Below are positions 16,705 to 23,566 of a stretch of DNA of 34,024 bases, piece after piece (within the stretch, counting starts at the first letter, position 1; each line of letters begins with the position of its first letter). Source of the stretch: DASUFI01 sp036274635 (GTDB lineage: Bacteria > Planctomycetota > B15-G4); the NCBI GenBank assembly GCA_036274635.1, contig DASUFI010000315.1, positions 1 to 34,024 on the forward strand. The letters are read 5' to 3'. The notes below the pieces were generated by a model that saw only the letters and a program-made list of their open reading frames with translations, did no database searches and was not told the DNA's origin. A program made the position numbers and the translations under genes.

Positions 16705-16733
16705 ACTGTGACGGCGAGGGAGTGGGCTGTCAA
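16705..16733 (-). promoter_or_regulatory. Putative sigma70-type promoter for the porin-decarboxylase operon
   Basis: On the minus strand TTGACA (16733-16728) matches the -35 consensus exactly. After 17 nt comes CACAGT (16710-16705), a weak -10. The start of transcription would fall near 16698, leaving a leader of about 30 nt with an SD before the porin ATG. Confidence 0.45.
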
Positions 16734-16865
16734 GGCGGCCGGCGCCGCGCGCGCCGGGATGCCGACCCACGACGCGACGCGCACGGTACTCTCATCGATG
16801 CGGAAGAATGGGTCGGCGCGAGCGCAGAATGGCTCGCCGCGGCGCAGCGCCGATGTGCTCCGTCC

Positions 16866-17240
16866 TCAGCCCGTCGAAGCCGCGTGCCTCACGATCTCGC
16901 CGGTGACGAGGAAGATGACATCTTCCGCCATGTTCGCCACGTGGTCGCCGGCCCGCTCGATCTCGCGCGAGATGCGGAACAGGTGCAGCGCAGTGTCCAC
17001 CTCGCCGTCGCGCACCAGCATGTCGTGCACCTCCCGCCGCACGGTCTCGTCCAGCTCGTCCACCTCGTCGTCGCGCCTGACCACGACGCGCGCGGCGGCG
17101 ATGTCCCGGTCGAGGAAGGCCTGGAAGACGCTGCGGGCATTGCGGACCACGCGGTCGGCCAGCTCCAGGACCTGGGCGCGCCGGGCGCCAGCCCCACCTT
17201 GCCCAGGGCCTGCTCGGCGACGCCGTAGCCCGAATGACCT
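16866..17240 (-). pseudogene. phoU: phoU remnant (C-terminal half, frameshifted)
   Basis: The final 100 codons give a clear PhoU C-terminal helical repeat: RDDEVDELDETVRREVHDML, then FRISREIERAGDHVANMAED and VIFLVTGEIVRH. The stretch just upstream matches the preceding PhoU region (VAEQALGKVGLAP) only in another frame, so a one-base shift lies near 17178-17190. The N-terminal three-helix repeat is missing; miaE starts only 13 nt upstream of the remnant. PhoU normally regulates the Pst phosphate transporter and PhoR; no pst or pho genes are nearby. An internal GTG (in RVVRNARS) could still start a half-length protein. Confidence 0.65.
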
Positions 17241-17253
17241 CTTCGACGGGCTG

Positions 17254-17847
17254 CTAACACCCTGAATGGATGCGCGGGCCGCGCGGCGCTTCGGCCAGGA
17301 CACGGGCCTCGGCTCGGGCCAGCTCGTCGAAGCGCTCGCGCACGAGGTCCTCGGGGCAGGATTGCAGGGCCAGCTGCAGGAAGACGTCGCCGTGGCGCTC
17401 CTCGGCGTCGGCCAGCGACGCGAACAGCTCGTGCAGCGCGGACAGCTCACGGCACTCGAGCAGGCGCGTGAAGCGCTCGTGGCTGCGCATCTCGATGAGC
17501 GCGGCGACGAGCAGCGCGCCGAGGTAGCCGTCCGCGCGGCGGCGCGGCTCCCCCGCCGCCGCCAGCAGGCCGCGCGTGTAGGGCGACGGCCGGTCGGCCT
17601 GCAGCGCCTCGCCGCGCGCGGCCAGCTCGCGCAGCACGCGCTGGAAGTGCTCCAGCTCCTCGCGCACCAGCGGCGTGAGGCGCGCCACGAGGCCGGCGCG
17701 CGCGCCGTGGCGGCGCAGCAGGGTCATGGCCGAGGCCGCGGCCTTCAGCTCGCAGTGCGCGTGGTCCGAGAGCAGCGCGGCCAGGTCGCCGGCCACGGAC
17801 GGCGCCCAGCTGTCCGGCGTGCGGCTCGCCAGCAGCAGCCCGCTCAT
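17254..17847 (-). CDS. miaE: tRNA-(ms2io6A) hydroxylase
   Basis: 197 residues, the size of MiaE. It is a diiron monooxygenase that hydroxylates the isopentenyl group of ms2i6A at tRNA position 37. The ferritin-like four-helix ligands are present: E33 (HCELKAAAS), E64 with H67 (EELEHFQR), E119 (LIEMRSHERF) and E149 with H152 (ADAEERHGD). Its ATG overlaps the Rieske stop as ATGA, so the two are translationally coupled. MiaE needs two electrons per turnover; the adjacent Rieske protein is a plausible donor. The phoU remnant follows directly. Confidence 0.88.
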   Translation of the reverse strand: MSGLLLASRTPDSWAPSVAGDLAALLSDHAHCELKAAASAMTLLRRHGARAGLVARLTPLVREELEHFQRVLRELAARGEALQADRPSPYTRGLLAAAGEPRRRADGYLGALLVAALIEMRSHERFTRLLECRELSALHELFASLADAEERHGDVFLQLALQSCPEDLVRERFDELARAEARVLAEAPRGPRIHSGC

Positions 17848-18170
17848 CGCGCCTCAACCTCCACCACGATCGCGCCGTCCTCCTCGCGCACGGCGTACAG
17901 CGGCAGCGCGGCGCCCGGCATGTTGGTGCTGCGCCCGGTGGCGAGGTCGAAGCGCCACAGGTGGTCGCCGCACGTCACCGCGCCGGGCTCGAGCAGGCCG
18001 AGCGACAGGTCGGCCTGCTGGTGCGGGCACAGCGCGCCGAAGGCATAGAGCCTTCCGCCCTGCCGCGCGACGCACACCGGCCGGCCACCCAGCACGGCCG
18101 AGCGCAGCGCGCCCTCGGGCAGCTCGGCGGCAGCGCAGAGGCGGAAGGCGCGCGCGGCGTGGGCGCTCAC
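17844..18170 (-). CDS. Small Rieske [2Fe-2S] ferredoxin-like protein
   Basis: 108 residues forming a single Rieske domain. The cluster ligands are C48-P-H50 and C67-G-D-H70, with 16 residues between the two boxes, as in biphenyl dioxygenase ferredoxins and NirD. There is no signal peptide or membrane anchor, so it is a soluble cytoplasmic electron carrier. The start is GTG, overlapping the sulfatase stop as GTGA; its own stop overlaps miaE as ATGA. The tight coupling to a diiron hydroxylase suggests it feeds electrons to MiaE. A reductase is not in the window. Confidence 0.88.
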   Translation of the reverse strand: MSAHAARAFRLCAAAELPEGALRSAVLGGRPVCVARQGGRLYAFGALCPHQQADLSLGLLEPGAVTCGDHLWRFDLATGRSTNMPGAALPLYAVREEDGAIVVEVEAR

Positions 18171-20110
18171 TTGCCCGCGTCCTTGCCGGTGTACCCGATC
18201 GCCTCGGCGCGCTTGACGAAGTCCGGATCGACGGGCTGCTCCTCCTGCGGGCGCTGCGCCGCCGTGGTCTTCGCCCAGTCCTCGGCAGCCTTCACCAGCG
18301 CGTCGTAGGCGGCGAGCTCGGCGGCGGACAGCGCCACGGGATCCAGCGGGGCCTTCTCACCCGGATCGGCGCGCAGGTCGAAGCGCTGCACCTCCTTCAG
18401 CAGACCGTGCTCGTCGTGCACGAGGACGACCTTGCGGCCCTGCGCGTCCTGCGCCGCGTCGAGCACGTGGCGCGGGCCGAAGAGCTCCGGGCGGACGGTC
18501 GAGAAGATGGGCGCGGGGGCGACGTCGACGGGCTGCAGCAGGCCCGGACCGAAGTCGGGCGCCGGCACGCCGACGAGCGCCAGCAGCGTCGCGGCCAAGC
18601 CCGCCGTGCCCACCGGCAGCTCGACGCGCGCCACCGGCACGCGCGGCCCGGTCACGACCAGCGGCACGTGCAGCAGCTCCTCGTACAGCGTGTAGCCGTG
18701 GCCGAGCTGCCCGTGGTCGAAGAGCTCCTCGCCGTGGTCGGCGGTGACCGCGATGATCGTCGTCTCCAGCAGCCCGCGCTTCTGCAGCTCGCCAAGCAGG
18801 CGGCCGAAGCAGTCGTCGAAGTAGGCCACCTCGGCGTCGTACAGATCGACCACGTGCGCCTGCTCGTCGGGCGACAGCGGCGGGATCTCGCCATGCTGCA
18901 CCTGGCTGGGTAGCAGCGCCGAGAAGTCGCGGCGCTCGACGTAGTCGCCCGCGTACTTGAGGCGCGCTGCGCCGGGCGCGGCGTAGGGCGCATGCGGATC
19001 CATGTACTGCACGTACGCGAACCAGCGCGCGCCCTTCGGCTGGGCGTCCAACCACTTCAGCAGTCGCGCGTCGAGCTGCTCGGCTGTCTCGCCGGGGCCG
19101 CCCGCGTCGGCCTGCTCCCACGTGTCGAAGCCCTGCGTGAAGTTGTTGGCCCTGGCCAGCAGCGTGTTCGCGACGAAGGCCGCGCCCGCGAAGCCTTCGC
19201 GCTGCAGGCGCTCGGGCCACGTCTGCAAGCCGTCCATGAGGTAGCTGCGCTCGTTGCCTAGCACGCCGTGCGTGTTGGGCGGCAGGCCGGTGAGCAGGCT
19301 GGCGGTGGCGGGCAGCGTCCACGAGCTGGGCGAGACGGCGCGCGTGAAGTTGGCGCCGCGCGCGGCGAAGGCCGCCAGGTTGGGCGTGGTGTCGCGGCCG
19401 TAGCCCAGCAGCGAGGTGTGCCCGCCGGCCAGCGTGTCCACGACGAGCACGAGCAGGTTGGGCGTGGCGGGGCTGGCGGCCTGGCGCGGCACCTTCACGG
19501 GCTGCAGCACGCGCAGGTCCCACCACACCGGCTCGGCCGGCGTGACCTTCGCGGGCACGGGCTCGCCCAGGCGCGTGGTCTCGAAGCGCAGCGTGGAGGG
19601 CCTGCCGGCGACCTCGTCCAACGGCACGTCCAGCGTGCGCAGCACGATGTCGTAGGGGTGCTTGCGGTTCCCCGGGTGCTCGATGTAGTCGCTGCGCTGC
19701 GCGGCGCGCTCGACCCCGTCGACCAGGATGCGGAAGGTCACGGGCGCGGGGTCCTTTTGCACCGGGCTGTAGACGTAGGTGCGCGCCTGCAGCCGCGCGC
19801 CGCGCGGCAGCTCCGGCAGCGTGACCTCGAAGGCGCTCTCGGCCCGCGCGCGGATGACCTTGTGGCTGGCGTCGGCGGCCAGCGAGGCATCCTTGTCAAG
19901 GTTGAAGACCTCAGCCTTCAGAGGCTGCTGGCCGTCCTCCGACAGCACCTTCACCGCGCGAGAACCCTTCGCGAAGGCCTCGATGATGTCGAGGGCCAGC
20001 TCCTCGTGCTCCGTGGGCTTCCCGAGGTCGGGGGCCGAGGCCTCGCCGCCGCAACCCGACACCGCCAGCACGGCGAGCAGCACGACACGGCGGGCGGTCG
20101 GGGCGTTCAA
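18167..20110 (-). CDS. Sulfatase-like (alkaline phosphatase superfamily) lipoprotein with Thr nucleophile
   Basis: 647 residues beginning with TTG. The signal peptide ends in the lipobox VSGC (C20), so it is a lipoprotein. A beta-rich N-terminal region (about 30-210) precedes the sulfatase fold: metal Asp225 in LVVDTLAGGHTS, the active-site segment SSWTLPATASLLTG, and TADHGEELFDHGQLGHG with the later metal ligands. The nucleophile position holds Thr265 where sulfatases have Cys or Ser in C/SxPxR, and Arg is replaced by Thr269. It therefore cannot carry formylglycine and is more likely a phosphatase, phosphotransferase or unusual esterase. It heads the operon with the Rieske gene and miaE. Substrate unknown. 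Confidence 0.82.
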   Translation of the reverse strand: MNAPTARRVVLLAVLAVSGCGGEASAPDLGKPTEHEELALDIIEAFAKGSRAVKVLSEDGQQPLKAEVFNLDKDASLAADASHKVIRARAESAFEVTLPELPRGARLQARTYVYSPVQKDPAPVTFRILVDGVERAAQRSDYIEHPGNRKHPYDIVLRTLDVPLDEVAGRPSTLRFETTRLGEPVPAKVTPAEPVWWDLRVLQPVKVPRQAASPATPNLLVLVVDTLAGGHTSLLGYGRDTTPNLAAFAARGANFTRAVSPSSWTLPATASLLTGLPPNTHGVLGNERSYLMDGLQTWPERLQREGFAGAAFVANTLLARANNFTQGFDTWEQADAGGPGETAEQLDARLLKWLDAQPKGARWFAYVQYMDPHAPYAAPGAARLKYAGDYVERRDFSALLPSQVQHGEIPPLSPDEQAHVVDLYDAEVAYFDDCFGRLLGELQKRGLLETTIIAVTADHGEELFDHGQLGHGYTLYEELLHVPLVVTGPRVPVARVELPVGTAGLAATLLALVGVPAPDFGPGLLQPVDVAPAPIFSTVRPELFGPRHVLDAAQDAQGRKVVLVHDEHGLLKEVQRFDLRADPGEKAPLDPVALSAAELAAYDALVKAAEDWAKTTAAQRPQEEQPVDPDFVKRAEAIGYTGKDAGK

Positions 20111-20207
20111 GGGGGCGCTCGCGGGATCCGCCGCAGCGTAGCCGCACTCAGGCCGCCGGCCAACGACGTGCCCGTGGCGCCCCGAGCGCCGCGAGGCCTC
20201 GCTTGGC

Positions 20208-20213
20208 TACAAT
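20208..20213 (+). promoter_or_regulatory. Putative -10 box (TACAAT) for a leaderless clpP-like mRNA
   Basis: TACAAT, five of six bases of the -10 consensus, ends 7 nt before the ATG at 20221. No SD is present. Transcription is predicted to start at or next to the start codon. Confidence 0.5.
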
Positions 20214-20220
20214 CCCGGGC

Positions 20221-20832
20221 ATGCCAGAACGCCGCCAGCCGGTTCCCTCGGGTCCGGACCCCTCTTCCTCCACGGTCTCCCACGTGGCCCGCAAACACGT
20301 CTTCGCGAGCAAGCGCCGCGTCTTCCTGTTCGGGGACATCAACGCCGAGAAGGCCGAGAAGGTGGTCGAGAAGCTGATCGGCTTCGTGGAGGAGAGCCAG
20401 AGCGAGAGCATCGACCTGCTCATCAATTCCACGGGCGGCGACGTCGAGGCCGCCTGCGCCATCATCAATGCCATGCACGGCATCCCCTGCCGCGTGAACA
20501 CCGTGTGCATGGGCTTCGCGCAGTCGGCGGCCTGCATCATCCTCATGGCGGGCACGGGCGTGCGGACGGCCTTCGAGAACTCCGTCCTGCTCATCCACCG
20601 CATGGTCTGGGACGACCCGCCCGAGCCGGCCGAGGGCGAGGAGGAGCTGCCGCCCCCCGACGAGAAGTACGTCGAGCTGTGCCGGCGCCTCGAGAACGCC
20701 TACCTCGGTCGCTTCCTCAACCACGACGCCCTGTGGGCCGAGAAGAGCATCCCCACCGCGCTGGACATGAGCACCGACGACGCCCTGCGCCTCGGGGTCA
20801 TCGACGGGGTCATCTTCCTCGACCGGGAGTAG
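20221..20832 (+). CDS. ClpP-like serine protease (S14 family)
   Basis: 203 residues. The ClpP fold is shown by LLINSTGGDVEAACAI, then Ser102 in GFAQSAACIILMAG and His126 in NSVLLIHRM, aligning with the ClpP nucleophile and base. In the last helix region (ALDMSTDDALRLGVID) the Asp does not align simply with the usual DRxxxMSAxEA position, so the third triad member is uncertain. A Pro/Glu-rich insert (DDPPEPAEGEEELPPPDE) follows the His, where ClpP has its handle strand. The ATG at 20221 fits the TACAAT box; an in-frame ATG at 20203 is less likely. It may be an accessory ClpP paralog rather than the housekeeping subunit. Confidence 0.82.
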   Translation: MPERRQPVPSGPDPSSSTVSHVARKHVFASKRRVFLFGDINAEKAEKVVEKLIGFVEESQSESIDLLINSTGGDVEAACAIINAMHGIPCRVNTVCMGFAQSAACIILMAGTGVRTAFENSVLLIHRMVWDDPPEPAEGEEELPPPDEKYVELCRRLENAYLGRFLNHDALWAEKSIPTALDMSTDDALRLGVIDGVIFLDRE

Positions 20833-20949
20833 CGGCGGACCCGACTCTGCAGTCCGAAAGGGCTCCCGCGCGGTTAGGGCTCGAGTCGGCGCCGGCCGCC
20901 TGCCGATTCATCCTGTAGACTCCGGGCCTCCACCCAGGGCTTCCACCGC

Positions 20950-22080
20950 ATGCTCCGCAAGGCCGTCAAGCAGTTCTCGCTCGGGGTGAAGAACCCGCCG
21001 CAGGCGCTGCGCGTGCTGGCCTCCGAGGCGCGCATGCGCGCCGGCCTGCGCACCCTGCGCAGCCTCGAGCTGGCGGTCACCTGGATCTGCAATCTCGACT
21101 GCGTCTTCTGCTACGCCGAGGACCTGATGAAGGCGCAGAAGAAGCCGCCGGACATGTCCGTGGAGGCGGTGGCCAAGCTGACCCGCGACGCGCGCGAGCT
21201 GGGCCTCATCCACGTCAACGTGACGGGCGGCGAGCCCATGGTGCGGCGCGACATCTACGAGGTCGTCGACGCCATCCCCAAGGACATCGTCATCTCGCTG
21301 GTCAGCAACAGCACGCTGCTGAACAAGGAGAAGATCGACCGCCTGAAGAAGGCCGGCCTCTCCACCATCCAGCTGTCCTACGGCGCCTACTACCTCAAGC
21401 ACTTCAAGCGCGACCTCGCCCGATACTGCGTGGAGCAGGGCATCTCGGTGACGCTCTCCGTGGTGAACATCCGCAAGGAGCGCGAGAACATCGAGACCGC
21501 CTTCCGGATGGCGGAGGAGGACGACTTCTCGGTCCTCTTCAACTACCCGATGACCTACAACAACGACGGGCTGGACAGCGAGTACTACTGGAAGATGCGC
21601 TACCACCCGCGCTGCCGCGAGGACAACCTGTTCTGGAGCGGCAAGGACCGCTGCCCCGCGGGCACGCACAAGCTCTACGTCACCAACGACGGCGACGTGA
21701 TGACCTGCGACCGCATCCACGCCTGCTACGGCAACATCCACCAGGAGCCGCTGGCCGACATCCACAAGCGCATGTACGAGCGCTTCATCGGCCACAAGTC
21801 CTTCTGCCTGCTCGAGACCTGCACCAACCAGTGGCTCGAGAACAACCGCCGCGCCGGGCGCAACTACAGCACGGACTACGTCGGCACGAAGATCGACCCG
21901 TTCAACGTCTTCGAGGGCACGCCCTTCATGGACGGCTCGGTCGAGGGCTCGTCCATCGCGAAGCAGGTGCACGCCTCGCGCGTGGCCGCGGCCAAGCCGG
22001 CCCCGAACGGCGACGCGAACGGCGACGGCCACGGCGCGCCCGCGGACGCGCCGACGAACGGCACGCCGCAGGCGCGCTGA
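20950..22080 (+). CDS. Radical SAM/SPASM-domain protein
   Basis: 376 residues. The [4Fe-4S]-SAM motif CxxxCxxC is C47-N-L-D-C51-V-F-C54, followed by the SAM-binding VTGGEP (91-96). A C-terminal SPASM-like Cys cluster follows: DRCPAGTHKLYV, DGDVMTCDRIHACYGNI and FCLLETC, expected to hold auxiliary Fe-S clusters. The last 35 residues are Ala/Pro/Gly/Asn-rich and probably disordered. SPASM enzymes modify peptides, sugars or cofactors; no precursor peptide was found within the 117-nt gap upstream or nearby. It follows the clpP-like gene on the same strand and converges with the beta-helix gene (15 nt gap). Substrate unknown. Confidence 0.88.
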   Translation: MLRKAVKQFSLGVKNPPQALRVLASEARMRAGLRTLRSLELAVTWICNLDCVFCYAEDLMKAQKKPPDMSVEAVAKLTRDARELGLIHVNVTGGEPMVRRDIYEVVDAIPKDIVISLVSNSTLLNKEKIDRLKKAGLSTIQLSYGAYYLKHFKRDLARYCVEQGISVTLSVVNIRKERENIETAFRMAEEDDFSVLFNYPMTYNNDGLDSEYYWKMRYHPRCREDNLFWSGKDRCPAGTHKLYVTNDGDVMTCDRIHACYGNIHQEPLADIHKRMYERFIGHKSFCLLETCTNQWLENNRRAGRNYSTDYVGTKIDPFNVFEGTPFMDGSVEGSSIAKQVHASRVAAAKPAPNGDANGDGHGAPADAPTNGTPQAR

Positions 22081-22095
22081 GCGCCGGGCTCCGCC

Positions 22096-23433
22096 TCACT
22101 TCGGCGCCGTCGCCAGGTAGTCGTCCAGCCGCGACGGGCTGTCCGCGCCGCCCGTCCCGAACGTGTTGCCCGTGAAGCTGGACACCGTCCCCTCGCCGTC
22201 ATCGCCCGTGCCGGCGATGTCCGGGCCGATGCCGTAGCCGTTGGCCTTGCAGACGTTGTCGTCGATGGCCGTCGCCTGGCCGGAGTTGTCGAGGCCCTCG
22301 TGCCCGTTGTCGTTGCAGGTGTTGCCCGTCAGCGAGGCCTCCGTGATGGACGTGTCGTCGAGGTCGATGCCGTCGTCGCCGTTGCCGATGCACTTGTTGC
22401 CGTCGAGCACGTTGTTGGCGCCCAGCAGCACGGTGATGCCGTCGCGGCCATTGCCCTTGCAGGTGTTCTTGACGAGCTGGTTGTCGCTGCCGTCGCCGAA
22501 GCCCCCGCCGTCGGCGACGACGTTGCTGTCCACGGTGATGCCGTTGTGCCCGTTGCCGGAGGACACGTTCTTCTCCACCTGCGCACCGCCGATGAGCAGG
22601 TGCATGCCGGTGTTCCCGTTGTCGTCGCAGGTGTTGCTCGTGATGGAGAGCCCCACCGCGTCCACGATCATGCCGCGGTCGCCGTTCCGCGAGCATTCGT
22701 TCTTGGTGACGGTGATCTGCGCCTCGCCCTGCCCGAAGACCAGCATCCCGACGTCGTTGTCGTCGCAGGTGTTCTTCTGGATCTGCACGGGCGGGAAGGG
22801 CGGCGGGCTGGCGGGCGCACCGCTGGGCAGGGTCACCACGTCCACGAACAGGCCGCGGCCTCCGTTCAGCTCGCAGGTGTTCTTGGAGACGGACAGGCCG
22901 TCGCCGGTGAGCGTGATGCCGTTCGCGGAGTTCGCGGTGACGGTGTTCTTCTCGAACACCGACTGGCCCGCGAGCGTGCGCGTGTACTCGATGCCGTCGC
23001 CGCCGCAGTCCGCGACATCGTTCCCCGAGACGACGAAGGCCCCGCCCTCCAGCGACAGGCCGCCGGCGCTGCAGCTGCGCACCGTGCACTTGGACACGTC
23101 GATGTTGTTGCCCGTCGCGGCCAGGCCCGTGGTGCCGTTCACCAGCGTGAAGCCGGACACGGCCACGTCGTCCGCCTGGATGTCCAGGCAGACCGCCCCG
23201 TACTCGGCGTCGATCACCGCCTGCTTGCCCACCAGCGCGATGTCGGACACGGTCACCACCACCTGCTCGAGGTAGGTGCCCTTGGCGACGCTGATGGTGT
23301 CGCCGGCCTGCGCGGCGGCGACGGCCTCGCCGATGGTGGCGAAATCCTTGGGCACCTTGAGCGTGTCCGCGGCGGCGGGCGCGGCCAGGGCGAGCAGGGC
23401 GATGCAGGCGGAGGGCAGGGCGCGACGGTGCAT
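22096..23433 (-). CDS. Secreted right-handed parallel beta-helix protein (paralog 1)
   Basis: 445 residues. A signal peptide (LLALAAPAAA) is followed by DTLKVPKDFATIGEAVAAAQ, the usual N-terminal cap before a pectate-lyase-like beta-helix. About thirteen PbH1 coils follow, each with an N-x-[CTV]-x-x-N turn such as KNTCELN, KNTCDDN, KNECSRN, SNTCDDN, KNTCKGN, GNKCIGN and GNTCNDN. Cys occurs at one fixed position in most coils. The C-terminus FGTGG...SRLDDYLAT is shared with the next paralog. No catalytic residues are identifiable; it may be a structural or carbohydrate-binding surface protein. ATG at 23433 has GGGAG 7 nt upstream. Confidence 0.85.
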   Translation of the reverse strand: MHRRALPSACIALLALAAPAAADTLKVPKDFATIGEAVAAAQAGDTISVAKGTYLEQVVVTVSDIALVGKQAVIDAEYGAVCLDIQADDVAVSGFTLVNGTTGLAATGNNIDVSKCTVRSCSAGGLSLEGGAFVVSGNDVADCGGDGIEYTRTLAGQSVFEKNTVTANSANGITLTGDGLSVSKNTCELNGGRGLFVDVVTLPSGAPASPPPFPPVQIQKNTCDDNDVGMLVFGQGEAQITVTKNECSRNGDRGMIVDAVGLSITSNTCDDNGNTGMHLLIGGAQVEKNVSSGNGHNGITVDSNVVADGGGFGDGSDNQLVKNTCKGNGRDGITVLLGANNVLDGNKCIGNGDDGIDLDDTSITEASLTGNTCNDNGHEGLDNSGQATAIDDNVCKANGYGIGPDIAGTGDDGEGTVSSFTGNTFGTGGADSPSRLDDYLATAPK

Positions 23434-23531
23434 GGAGTGACTCCCGGGAGCCGGGTCGCCGTGCCGCGTCCTCCGCGCCACGCCCCGTTCCGATCCCGCG
23501 ATGATGGCGGCACCGACGCGGCACGCGCAAG

Positions 23532-23547
23532 GGCCGCGTCCGCGGCC
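23532..23547 (-). terminator. GC hairpin between the beta-helix paralogs
   Basis: GGCCGC, loop GTCC, GCGGCC: a 6-bp stem about 20 nt after the stop of paralog 2. No T-run follows. It is a weak terminator candidate. Confidence 0.25.
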
Positions 23548-23566
23548 GCTGCGCGCGCTGCGGCGC

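Noticed and set aside
16866..17240. Second selenocysteine or recoding event in the phoU region
   Set aside because: The break is a frame change, not an in-frame TGA, and the N-terminal half is missing.
20916..20921. TAGACT as a leaderless -10 box for the radical SAM gene
   Set aside because: It lies 28 nt before the ATG, outside the 6-9 nt spacing seen for the other genes.
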